Positions 24,128 to 32,213 of a stretch of DNA of 64,000 nt are shown piece after piece. The translations under genes were made by a program, and so were the position numbers. The notes beneath the pieces are model-generated. The model made no database searches, was not told the DNA's origin, and saw only the letters and a list, made by a program, of their open reading frames with translations. The DNA is from Segatella copri. Its GTDB lineage: Bacteria > Bacteroidota > Bacteroidia > Bacteroidales > Bacteroidaceae. The first letter of the stretch is position 1; every line of letters begins with the position of its first letter. The DNA is taken from positions 21,279-85,278 of the forward strand of contig NZ_NMPZ01000018.1 of the NCBI RefSeq assembly GCF_002224675.1, read 5' to 3'.

Positions 24128-24895
24128 TTAATAGCTGGCTGTACACTTGATGCCCAATGCCTCTACACGCTCCTTGATGGCATCGAGAACTTCCTTTGGT
24201 GCCTTTTCCAGCAACTTGTCTGGTGTTTCGCGGGCGATGGTATAAACCATTACCTGCTGAGGCTGGATGTCTTTCACTGCCTCCAGCCAAGGAGCTACGA
24301 AATGCTCGCTGGTATTGTCCAAACCGTCACCTCTCAGGAACATGGTCTGGATGATGACGTGCCCCTTGAACATCTTCAGATATTTGATCACATCCTTCAC
24401 GTCGTAGTTAGGCTGCTGAGGGCGGTCCAGCTTCTTGATGTAATTCATATCCACGGTATCCAGTTTCAGGATGTTGTTATCCACGAGCATCAGCGCCTCT
24501 CTCACTTCCTCCTTATATATATAGGTGGCGTTGCTGAGTACAGATACTTGTGCTTCAGGGAAATATTTCTTGCAGAGTTCCATCGTATCTTCCACGATTC
24601 CCTTGAAGTCAGGGTGCCCCGTTGGTTCACCGTTTCCTGCGAAGGTGATGTCATCCAGAGGCTGGTTGTTGTCGTGGCGCTCTTTCAGAACCTTCTCCAA
24701 TCCTTCTCTTACCTCCTCGCGGGTAGGGCGCTTCTTCTTAGGACGGAAGTCGGCGTTGAATCCGCATTCGCAATAAACGCAGTCGAATGAACAGACCTTG
24801 CCATCAGATGGCATGAGGTTGATGCCCAGTGAAACTCCCAGACGGCGGGAGTTTACCGGACCGAATATCGGTGATGGATAAATAATCGTTGACAT
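24128..24895 (-). CDS. Radical SAM protein
   Basis: 255 residues. The radical SAM [4Fe-4S] motif is CSFDCVYCECG (about 35-45), Cx3Cx2C, followed by FAGNGEPTGHPDFKGIVEDT, the GGE-like SAM-binding motif (here GNGEPT). The start PSPIFGPVNSRRLGVSLGIN is characteristic of a conserved bacterial/archaeal group of small radical SAM proteins of unknown substrate. There is no C-terminal auxiliary cluster domain. It has a promoter box on the minus strand (24989-24996) and leads an operon with pyridoxal kinase. Confidence 0.88.
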   Translation of the reverse strand: MSTIIYPSPIFGPVNSRRLGVSLGINLMPSDGKVCSFDCVYCECGFNADFRPKKKRPTREEVREGLEKVLKERHDNNQPLDDITFAGNGEPTGHPDFKGIVEDTMELCKKYFPEAQVSVLSNATYIYKEEVREALMLVDNNILKLDTVDMNYIKKLDRPQQPNYDVKDVIKYLKMFKGHVIIQTMFLRGDGLDNTSEHFVAPWLEAVKDIQPQQVMVYTIARETPDKLLEKAPKEVLDAIKERVEALGIKCTASY

Positions 24896-25152
24896 AATCT
24901 TATTCTCCTTTATCTAATCTATTCTTTATTTTATCTTGGTAATACCTATTTTATACCAATCTTATTTACTTGTTTGTAATTTGGTGGGCAAAAGTACTAA
25001 AAAATGTTGGAATGAACAAATAAATCAACAGAAAATCGATTTATCCTTACCATTTGTCTTCTATCTCCGATAGATTGTGTACTTTTGCATTCCAATCCGG
25101 GGAGAATCTTGGAGATTTCGATTCGGATTTAAAGAAAAAAACAAAAAAGTTG
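24896..25152. promoter_or_regulatory. Divergent promoter region, radical SAM gene / sigma unit B
   Basis: The gap of about 300 bases between the two genes holds minus-strand TACTTTTG at 24989-24996 for the radical SAM operon and plus-strand TACTTTTG at 25080-25087 (with TTTG at 25053-25056) for unit B. The unit B transcript would have a leader of about 105 bases that ends in the conserved leader motif. Nothing else was seen. Confidence 0.6.
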
Positions 25153-25194
25153 ATGTTTTGCTTAGTTTTTCGCTTGGCTCAACTGTATAGATAG
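25153..25194 (+). promoter_or_regulatory. Leader motif, copy 2, with candidate 13-residue upstream ORF
   Basis: ATG at 25153 opens MFCLVFRLAQLYR with a TAG stop at 25192-25194, three bases before the sigma ATG at 25198. The sequence is near-identical to the leaders at 29418 and 35140. The tight spacing would allow translational coupling to sigma. Confidence 0.55.
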
Positions 25195-25197
25195 TAT

Positions 25198-25677
25198 ATG
25201 AACAGAAAAAAGGACATAGAACAGTTATTCCGTCAGCATTACGCGAAGATGTACAATCTGGCCAGATGCATTCTTTCGGATGATGACGAGAGCAAGGATG
25301 TGGTGAGCGAATTATTCGCCCAGATTCTTGCCGATGATGTGGTTCTGGTGCCTGGGAGTGAGGATGGTTACTTGATGCGGAGCGTACGCAACCGCTGTCT
25401 CAACCTGATAGCTCATAAGAGCGTGAAGGAAAGGGTGGCGAAGCTGCTGCTGGATGATGCCGACGTGATTCTCTCAGAAGAGACCGATGAACGGCTCGAC
25501 CGGCTGATGCTTCTCATCGAAGATCTGGAACCGCCTATCCGGCAACTCATTTTCCGTCTGCGCTATCTTCAGGAGAAATCTTATCAGGAGGTGGCTGATG
25601 AAGTGGGAGTGAGCAAGGTGACGGTATTCAACCATCTCTCGAAGGCGATGGACTGGATTAAGAAACAATTTAAATGA
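25198..25677 (+). CDS. ECF sigma factor, unit B
   Basis: 159 residues. Region 2 at about 5-75 (LFRQHYAKMYNLARCILSDD, ESKDVVSELFAQIL, YLMRSVRNRCLNLIAHKS) and region 4 at about 108-156 (LEPPIRQLIFRLRYLQEKSY followed by QEVADEVGVSKVTVFNHLSK). The start is fixed by ATG 3 bases after the leader ORF. Its stop overlaps the anti-sigma start (ATGA, 25674-25677). The sequence is closer to unit A sigma than to the C/D pair. Confidence 0.93.
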   Translation: MNRKKDIEQLFRQHYAKMYNLARCILSDDDESKDVVSELFAQILADDVVLVPGSEDGYLMRSVRNRCLNLIAHKSVKERVAKLLLDDADVILSEETDERLDRLMLLIEDLEPPIRQLIFRLRYLQEKSYQEVADEVGVSKVTVFNHLSKAMDWIKKQFK

Positions 25678-26381
25678 GCAAGACAATGACAAACATGAGT
25701 AAAGAAGAAAAGCGGATGATGCTCTTTGATATGCAGGAGCATCCCGAGAAATATACCGACGAGCAGGTGGAGCACCTGCTTGCCGATGAGGAAGTGAAGG
25801 AGTTCTTCCATGAACTGGCGATGGCGAGAATGGCTGGCAAGAAAGCCAATCCGAAGGAGGTGGATGTGGATGGGGCTTGGAAGGAGTTTGTTCAGGCACA
25901 TCACGAGGATAAGTTGGCGATAGATGCCGGCAAATCCAAGGGCGCTTATCGCAACCGGATGAAGATTGCCGCATCCATCGTTGGCATCATCTTCCTTTCG
26001 GGGGTAGCCTTGGCTGCGATTCACAATGGCTGGTTGGGATTCCCGGCTTCTGATCAGACAGCGGATAACAAGGCTGCGACAGAACAACTGGCAACAACCC
26101 AGGCGGTGCCGAATGACAGTCTTCGTGCTGCAACAGTAGAGAACAAGGATTCTCTTGATATGAAACCCGTGGTGTTTGATGATGCTGAATTGGGAACCAT
26201 TCTGGCTCAGTTATCCGGTTTCTATCATGTCAAGGTGGAGTATGTGGATGCCGGTGCCCAGCACATCCGTCTCTTCTTCAACTGGAACAAGACGAAGACT
26301 TTGGAGCAGAACCTGGAGATTTTGAATGCTTTCGACCGCATACAGATAGAGTATATTGACGGAACATTGATGGTGAAATAA
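25674..26381 (+). CDS. Anti-sigma factor with periplasmic STN/DUF4974-like domain, unit B
   Basis: 235 residues; in-frame ATGs at codons 5 and 8 are possible alternative starts, but the overlap with sigma supports the first. The cytoplasmic part (1-94) contains EHPEKYTDEQVEHLLADEEV, a motif also found in the C and D anti-sigmas. One transmembrane helix at about 97-116 (IAASIVGIIFLSGVALAAI). The C-terminal domain (about 162-235: KPVVFDDAELGTILAQLSGF, HIRLFFNWNKTKTLEQNLEI) is STN/DUF4974-like. No FecR domain is present. The barrel gene starts 17 bases later. Confidence 0.87.
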   Translation: MSKTMTNMSKEEKRMMLFDMQEHPEKYTDEQVEHLLADEEVKEFFHELAMARMAGKKANPKEVDVDGAWKEFVQAHHEDKLAIDAGKSKGAYRNRMKIAASIVGIIFLSGVALAAIHNGWLGFPASDQTADNKAATEQLATTQAVPNDSLRAATVENKDSLDMKPVVFDDAELGTILAQLSGFYHVKVEYVDAGAQHIRLFFNWNKTKTLEQNLEILNAFDRIQIEYIDGTLMVK

Positions 26382-26398
26382 GATAGGAGGATATATTT

Positions 26399-28981
26399 AT
26401 GAGAGATTTTTGGAAACCAATGCCCGTTAGCGGCAAGCTTATCAGAGAGTTTCTTCTTCTCTTCCTGCTGTTTGGGGTTCAGCAGTCTTATGCCCAGCGC
26501 ATCACCCGACAATATAATAATGTGTCGTTCTCTGCGGCGTTGAAGGATTTGAACGCCCGCCAGCATAAGTACACCATCAACTTTGTGTATGATGAACTGG
26601 AGGATTTCAGGGTGACCAAGAGCATCAGAAACCAGAGCGTTCTCGATGCCATCATGCAGCTGATAGGATTCTATCCCATCAGAATGACGCAGGTGGAGGA
26701 TAATATCATGGTGGAGTGTACGCAGAAGACAACCCTTCGTTATAAGGGACGTATTATAGATGAGAGTGGCAATGCTGCCGAATATGCAAATATAACCTTG
26801 TTGTCGCCCATAGATTCCACAATAGTAGGACATGGTGTGAGCAATGAGAATGGAAGTTTTGTCATTCCTTGTAATTCCCGGAAAGTCTTAGCCCGTATCA
26901 CATACGTTGGTTATAAGACAATCAGCCGTATATACAGCAATCCGGAAATGGGAATCATCACATTGCAGCCCGAAACGATGATTATCAAGGGAGTTGTAGT
27001 GAAGGGTGAAAGGCCTCAGTATAAAATGTCGCCTGGAGGAGTGGAGGTTGCCGTAGAGCATACCTTGCTTTCTAAGATGGCAAACACTTTTGATGTCCTG
27101 AATCTGTTGCCCCGTGTCTCTGTTGATGGACAAAAGATATCCGTGTTTGGTAAAGGCACACCGATTGTTTTTATCAACAACAAGCGTGTGAATGACAATA
27201 ATGAGATTGTAAACATCACTCCCGACAACATTAAGTCGATTTCGGTGATAACAAGTCCTGGAGCAGAATATGATGCCGAGGTAGAATCGGTAATTCGTAT
27301 CCGCACCAAAGAGCGGCGTGCCAATGGGTTCAGCTTGCGTGCGGATGCTTACGGTAAATACAATAAATGGATGTCGGATTACGAGCTTATCAGCACCCGG
27401 TATCAGACCAAGAAATTTGAGATAGCCAATAGCTTATGGACGCAGGGCTATCATATTGGCGAGGATAATCACCTGAACACAGATATCAATTTGCCCGACA
27501 AGCATTATCACAACGACCAGCATTTTAATTCGGATACCAAACACCGCTTCTTGTCGGAATATCTCTCGGCCGACTATTCACTCAACGACAGCAATTCTAT
27601 TGGTGGCTCTTATCGCTACTATGGCATGTTGAATGGCAGGACGAATAGTGCAAGCCAACAGGATGTGTTTCTGAACGGTGTGGCACAGGGAAGCATTGGG
27701 CAGAATGAGGTTGCAAAGCCTCACCTTAGTTCACATGAGGCAGAAATCTATTATGTGGGAAAGATAGGACAGGTAGGCATCGATTTCAATGGCACATACT
27801 ATACGGTCAATAATAGACGTAATGACGAGAGTATTGAAAGCAGCAAGGAGTTGGGCAATCAGGAGGTACACTCAAGCAATCGTCAGAATAGCGATATGTG
27901 GGCAGGCAAGTTGGTTGTGAATATTCCTCTGTGGAAAGGAAATGTTTCTGTAGGAACAGAGCTGTCGAAGACCGACTCTCATGGAACGTTCCTGAATGAA
28001 GAGCAGTTGGTGCCATCCACAGAGACGGATATCCATGAAAGAAATGTTGCTGGCTTTGCACAATATGAACTGCCCCTCAGCAAGTGGACCATTGGTCTTG
28101 GTGTGCGTTACGAGAATATCATTCGCGACTATTTCTCTGGTGGAGTCAAGCAGGATGATGTGAGCAGAAGATACAGCAACTTCTTTCCTAACCTCAGCTT
28201 ATCATGGAACAAAGGTAATTGGAATTGGCAGTTGAATGTCAACGAGAAAATAAATCGTCCAAGTTATCGACAGTTAGGCAACTTCATGCAGTTTGACAAC
28301 CGTTTCCTTTATGAAGGCGGAAATCCTACCTTGCAACCGGAGAAGGTGTTCAATGTTGAGGCAATGATGACATATAAGTGGCTGAATGTTTCCGCAGGTT
28401 ATAAATATCTGAAGGATGTGATAGAGTGGACCAAGTATATCTATCCTGGAAAGGAATTTGCTTATAGTACGTCGTTGAATTTCGACCATAAGCAGCTGCT
28501 TTATGCTTCTGTCCATGTTTCGCCAAAGCTTGGCATCTTCCGTCCTAGGTGGGGATTCTATTATAAACAGCAGTTCTTCGATACCAGGAAGTATGGTGCC
28601 AGCAAGGCATTAAGCAGACCTTTGCTGTTGTGCTTGCTCGACAATAATTTCGCTCTTTCAGAAACCATGAACGCGGCTATCAGCCTGAATGCAGAAACCC
28701 CCAATGCAGATGGATTTCTTATGATGAAGAGTAATTACAGCGTCGATCTGCGGTTCGACAAGTCGTTTGCCAATCGCACATGGATCATTTATCTTTCTGC
28801 AAATGACATCTTCAAGACTACAAAGGAACGTTGGACGATGTATGGACAGGGTTCGGGTACCATGAAAGACTGCTACAACTATACTCGTAGCATCTCTTTG
28901 CAGGTTACGTATAATTTCAATGCCAAGCGCAGTAAGTACAAGGGTACTGGAGCCGGTAATGAAGAAAGGAGCCGCTTGTAG
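26399..28981 (+). CDS. STN-bearing outer-membrane barrel, unit B
   Basis: 860 residues. Signal peptide at about 1-32 with a long basic n-region (QQSYA before QRITRQ). The STN domain (33-112) is almost the same as in the orphan barrels at 29485 and 35209, but the carboxypeptidase-like domain is of a different type (GRIIDESGNAAEYANITLLS, HGVSNENGSFVIPC), so the junction near residue 112 looks like a recombination point. Plug at about 200-310 (FGKGTPIVFINNKRVN, ITSPGAEYDAEVESVIRIRT), then barrel, then tail SKYKGTGAGNEERSRL. Expected partner: the unit B anti-sigma, and through the shared STN perhaps also the orphans. Confidence 0.9.
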   Translation: MRDFWKPMPVSGKLIREFLLLFLLFGVQQSYAQRITRQYNNVSFSAALKDLNARQHKYTINFVYDELEDFRVTKSIRNQSVLDAIMQLIGFYPIRMTQVEDNIMVECTQKTTLRYKGRIIDESGNAAEYANITLLSPIDSTIVGHGVSNENGSFVIPCNSRKVLARITYVGYKTISRIYSNPEMGIITLQPETMIIKGVVVKGERPQYKMSPGGVEVAVEHTLLSKMANTFDVLNLLPRVSVDGQKISVFGKGTPIVFINNKRVNDNNEIVNITPDNIKSISVITSPGAEYDAEVESVIRIRTKERRANGFSLRADAYGKYNKWMSDYELISTRYQTKKFEIANSLWTQGYHIGEDNHLNTDINLPDKHYHNDQHFNSDTKHRFLSEYLSADYSLNDSNSIGGSYRYYGMLNGRTNSASQQDVFLNGVAQGSIGQNEVAKPHLSSHEAEIYYVGKIGQVGIDFNGTYYTVNNRRNDESIESSKELGNQEVHSSNRQNSDMWAGKLVVNIPLWKGNVSVGTELSKTDSHGTFLNEEQLVPSTETDIHERNVAGFAQYELPLSKWTIGLGVRYENIIRDYFSGGVKQDDVSRRYSNFFPNLSLSWNKGNWNWQLNVNEKINRPSYRQLGNFMQFDNRFLYEGGNPTLQPEKVFNVEAMMTYKWLNVSAGYKYLKDVIEWTKYIYPGKEFAYSTSLNFDHKQLLYASVHVSPKLGIFRPRWGFYYKQQFFDTRKYGASKALSRPLLLCLLDNNFALSETMNAAISLNAETPNADGFLMMKSNYSVDLRFDKSFANRTWIIYLSANDIFKTTKERWTMYGQGSGTMKDCYNYTRSISLQVTYNFNAKRSKYKGTGAGNEERSRL

Positions 28982-29027
28982 CTCTTGTTAGGAAGAAACT
29001 CTCTTAATACAACAATGAATATATGAA

Positions 29028-29080
29028 AATCGGTCAAGCGAAAGCAAAACCATATTGGTTTGCTCTTTGCTTGACCGATT
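29028..29080 (+). terminator. Repeated GGTCAAGC terminator hairpin, copy 1
   Basis: The arms start AATCGGTCAAGCG and end GCTTGACCGATT, pairing over about 24 bases with a few mismatches around CCATATTGG. The hairpin follows unit B by 47 bases. The preceding bases, from GGAAGAAACTCTCTTAATAC, are shared with copies 4 and 5. Confidence 0.8.
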
Positions 29081-29155
29081 AAAATTTTGTCTTGTGATGG
29101 AATCTTTACAGGTGTGGCGTGAGCCAAAAAAGCCTTTAAGGAGATTTGTTCTTTC

Positions 29156-29221
29156 CCTTAAGGAAAAATATTTTTTTCCTTAAGGATATTTTTATTTTTC
29201 CTTAAGGGAAAATTTTAAATC
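29156..29221. repeat. Three tandem 22-base repeats with CCTTAAGG palindromic core
   Basis: CCTTAAGG occurs at 29156-29163, 29178-29185 and 29200-29207, exactly 22 bases apart, separated by A/T-only or nearly A/T-only spacers. Twenty-two bases is about two helical turns, so bound dimers would lie on one face of the DNA. It lies 166-231 bases upstream of the promoter box of the barrel gene at 29485. The rest of the 503-base gap holds the terminator before it and the promoter and leader after it. Confidence 0.75.
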
Positions 29222-29386
29222 TCGTTATGCCCCGTTTTTCTAGCATTTCAGGCGAATATGTATTTCCTGGAATATTGTTTACATAGATATGTCTTTTATC
29301 TCTGTTACTTCCTCTTTTTGGAGGTTGAAATAAGTATATTAACGAAATAAAAAGGCAGAAGTTTAGCATATCTCTATTTGTTTTTG

Positions 29387-29459
29387 TACCTTTGCATAGG
29401 TTTTTCGAAAATAATCTATGTTTTGCTTAGTTTTTTGCTTGGCTCAACTGTATAGATAA
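29387..29459 (+). promoter_or_regulatory. Promoter and leader motif, copy 3, with candidate 13-residue upstream ORF
   Basis: The -7 box TACCTTTG (29387-29394) is followed by the same GGTTTTTCGAAAATAATCTA as at 35120-35139. ATG at 29418 opens MFCLVFCLAQLYR with a TAA stop at 29457-29459, 25 bases before the barrel gene. There is no sigma gene here; the leader sits directly ahead of a barrel. Confidence 0.6.
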
Positions 29460-29484
29460 TAAGTAACAGAAAAAAGAAAGACTG

Positions 29485-31986
29485 ATGTATATGAAAAAAT
29501 GGATTATGATTTGTGCTTGTGTGGCTGTTTTTCAAACCGCATTAGCCCAGCGCATCACCCGACAATATAATAATGTGTCGTTCTCTGCAGCGTTGAAGGA
29601 TTTGAATGCCCGCCAGCATAAGTACACCATCAACTTCGTGTATGATGAACTGGAGGATTTCAGGGTAACCAAGAGCATCAGGAACCAGAGCGTTCCCGAT
29701 GCCATCATGCAGCTGATTGGATTCTATCCCATCAGAATGACGCAGGTGGAGGATAATATCATGGTGGAGTGTACGCAGAAGACTCCCACCAAGATGATAG
29801 GCCGCATCATCGACAATAAGAAACGCCCTGTTGATTTCGCCAATGTAGCCCTGCTGAATGTTAGGGACTCTTCATTGATAAATGGCGGCGTGACGAATGA
29901 GAATGGCCAGTTCGTGATTCCCTGCGAAGCCACAAAGGCGATAGTTAGAGTAAGTTGTGTGGGCTATCATACGGCTGTAGATACTTATAATACTGGTAAA
30001 ATCGGGACGATAACATTGAAGGAGGCAACGATGAACCTGCAGAAGGTGGTTGTGAAAGCCGAAAGAGGACATGTCGTCAAGAAGAAGGGAAATGTCAAGA
30101 CCTTCTTTTTCAGTCACCATGCCAATGAAACCAAGGATATTTATACAGCCTTGACAGAAGTCCCAGATCTGCGTATTGATCCGACGATGAAAACCATCAG
30201 TCTTGCCAAAGGTGGTGCGCCATTGGTCTTGATAGATGGTATTCCCAAATCTCACTCCTTGGCAAGTATCTCACCAGCTATGATCGACAAGGTGGAAGTT
30301 TCAAACAGCGTTCCTTTGGAATATATGGGACAGGGATATTCTGGTGTAGTCAATATCATAACCAAAAAGCATAAGGAAGCGAGCAGATACTTCAACATGG
30401 GAGTTTTGTCTCATCCCGTCGTGGCTTTTGGTTCGGCTGATGCAAACTTCTCCTACGATAAAAGCAGATTTTCTATCTACTCCGGATTGACCGGTTTCGC
30501 CTTTTTGGATAATAAGTCGAAGACAACAGATGCATTAACCGTGTCTGGCAAGAATCAAAATACAGAAACCGAACGAACCAATTATTATAAAGATTGGAAA
30601 GCCATGGTAGGAGGAGATTACCGGTGGACAGACAAATCGGTCTCTTCCTTAGGCTTTGTATTTGAACTGATTCCTCAAAACTCGTTCGATACAGGTAAGA
30701 TTGAATATTCATCAGAAGATGACTTGCTCGGAAATAATATTTTGGATTATCATCGTAAATATGATGATGACTTATACAAGTATCAAATGAATTTGTATCA
30801 TAAATCTTCATTCGGCAAAGCATCTTCCTTGACATTCCATTTTAGTGGCATCTATTCCTACAATACAAATACCACTAAGCGTCAGGAGAATCAAACCGAA
30901 TATCTTTACTCTGCTAAGTATAGACAAAAAGAAGTGAATGGTGGACTGGATTATGCCTTTCCATGGGTTGCAGCTAATTGGAAGATAGGAGCCAATTCCG
31001 TATTCCTGTGGCACAACATCCAGTCGCAGGCTGACCATACTCTGTCAAAATATAATGAGTGCAACAATTATGGCTATCTTGAGGTAGAAAAGAACATGGG
31101 GAATCTTGATGTTTCTGCTTCCTCGGGAATAAACATCGCGTATAGGAGTATGGGGAACGACCATTTCAGTTTTGTCAATTGGCATCCGATCTTAGACTTG
31201 TCATATCATATGGGAACCAATCACAATTTGGAATTCTCTTATGAATATGCAAGTTCGAATCCGGAGATAGACCAGTTGTGTGATGTAAACTCTGCCACTA
31301 ATCCTCTGTTTGTGAATGTAGGAGATAAGAACATCAAACCGGCATATACTCATGATTTGCAATTGGATTACACAGCCAATATTAAGTCTCTGTACATAGA
31401 TGTTTTTGCTCAATATGAGAATATCCGACAGCGCATAGCCCAGTATAGCAAGGTGAATATGCAGCAAGTGGTGATGTCTTACTATAACGATAAGAACAGC
31501 TACAATCTGTATAACTGTGGCGCAACTGTCCGATATATGATTCCTCACTTTGTCTTATTGGGGATGATACAACAGAATTGGGTGAAATGTGCAGGCTATT
31601 CTGATAACTATCTCTACGGGATGCTGCAGGGACAATATTACAATGATAGAGTCAATGTCAATTTAATGTTTGATACGAATGAGGTAAAGAATTCAACGCC
31701 AGAGGCAAGGTATAAGACTTCTCCGGAATCTCAGTTGACTATATCCTATTCCATATCGAAAAGCTTTGATATCAGTCTCGGAATGCGTTATCTGTTCACC
31801 CATAAGCATATATGGAATACCGTACAGACTGCGCAAGTCCAGGAATCCTATTGCAACAACTTCAGTACAAGACAGAATCTGGTGATGTTGGGTTTCAGAT
31901 ATAACTTTAATGGGCAGGACAAAAAGAATCATAGCGACCAGGTTTTCAAGTCTGCCAATTCAAAGAGTTTTATCAAGGATTATTGA
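29485..31986 (+). CDS. Orphan STN-bearing outer-membrane barrel
   Basis: 833 residues; a second ATG two codons on is equally possible. Signal peptide at 1-21 (QTALA before QRITRQ). STN at 22-100, carboxypeptidase-like domain at about 104-180 (GRIIDNKKRPVDFANVALLN), plug at about 190-300 (KGGAPLVLIDGIPKSHSL, SNSVPLEYMGQGYSGVVNII), then barrel. Residues 1-190 are almost the same as in 35209, but the plug and barrel belong to a different branch, closest in motif to the next gene at 32214. The C-terminus (DQVFKSANSKSFIKDY) lacks the KYKGTGAG tail, again like 32214. A chimera of an STN module with a foreign barrel is the simplest reading. Its own sigma gene is lacking. Confidence 0.88.
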   Translation: MYMKKWIMICACVAVFQTALAQRITRQYNNVSFSAALKDLNARQHKYTINFVYDELEDFRVTKSIRNQSVPDAIMQLIGFYPIRMTQVEDNIMVECTQKTPTKMIGRIIDNKKRPVDFANVALLNVRDSSLINGGVTNENGQFVIPCEATKAIVRVSCVGYHTAVDTYNTGKIGTITLKEATMNLQKVVVKAERGHVVKKKGNVKTFFFSHHANETKDIYTALTEVPDLRIDPTMKTISLAKGGAPLVLIDGIPKSHSLASISPAMIDKVEVSNSVPLEYMGQGYSGVVNIITKKHKEASRYFNMGVLSHPVVAFGSADANFSYDKSRFSIYSGLTGFAFLDNKSKTTDALTVSGKNQNTETERTNYYKDWKAMVGGDYRWTDKSVSSLGFVFELIPQNSFDTGKIEYSSEDDLLGNNILDYHRKYDDDLYKYQMNLYHKSSFGKASSLTFHFSGIYSYNTNTTKRQENQTEYLYSAKYRQKEVNGGLDYAFPWVAANWKIGANSVFLWHNIQSQADHTLSKYNECNNYGYLEVEKNMGNLDVSASSGINIAYRSMGNDHFSFVNWHPILDLSYHMGTNHNLEFSYEYASSNPEIDQLCDVNSATNPLFVNVGDKNIKPAYTHDLQLDYTANIKSLYIDVFAQYENIRQRIAQYSKVNMQQVVMSYYNDKNSYNLYNCGATVRYMIPHFVLLGMIQQNWVKCAGYSDNYLYGMLQGQYYNDRVNVNLMFDTNEVKNSTPEARYKTSPESQLTISYSISKSFDISLGMRYLFTHKHIWNTVQTAQVQESYCNNFSTRQNLVMLGFRYNFNGQDKKNHSDQVFKSANSKSFIKDY

Positions 31987-32026
31987 TGGTTCATTGAGTC
32001 CACTTGAAAAAGTTGTCTAGGTTTGA

Positions 32027-32085
32027 AATCGGTCAAGCGAAGGCAAAACCATATTGGTTTGCTCTTTGCTTGACCGATGTTTTTT
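32027..32085 (+). terminator. Repeated GGTCAAGC terminator hairpin, copy 2
   Basis: Same hairpin as at 29028, here followed by GTTTTTTATT, a good rho-independent T-run. It lies 40 bases after the orphan barrel gene. Confidence 0.85.
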
Positions 32086-32168
32086 ATTAAGCCCCTTTGT
32101 TGTTTTGTTATATTTTAATTAAATATGGTTAAATTCTGTCGTTTTGTTGTGTTGTTGCTTTTTTTTTG

Positions 32169-32176
32169 TACTTTTG
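32169..32176 (+). promoter_or_regulatory. -7 promoter box of the barrel at 32214
   Basis: TACTTTTG, 37 bases upstream of the ATG, preceded by TG-rich TTTTGTTGTGTTG that can supply a -33 element. Confidence 0.65.
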
Positions 32177-32213
32177 TAAGCGAAATATAAGGTTTTACTA
32201 ACTCGAAAGAAAT

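Noticed and set aside
23276..24790. Plus-strand open frame of 504 codons opposite the pyridoxal kinase and radical SAM genes
   Set aside because: Both minus-strand genes have full motif sets and normal spacing; the plus-strand translation has no recognisable domain and is an antisense shadow.
29156..29221. Tandem repeats as a possible CRISPR array
   Set aside because: The unit is 22 bases in total with spacers made almost only of A and T, only three copies, and no cas gene.
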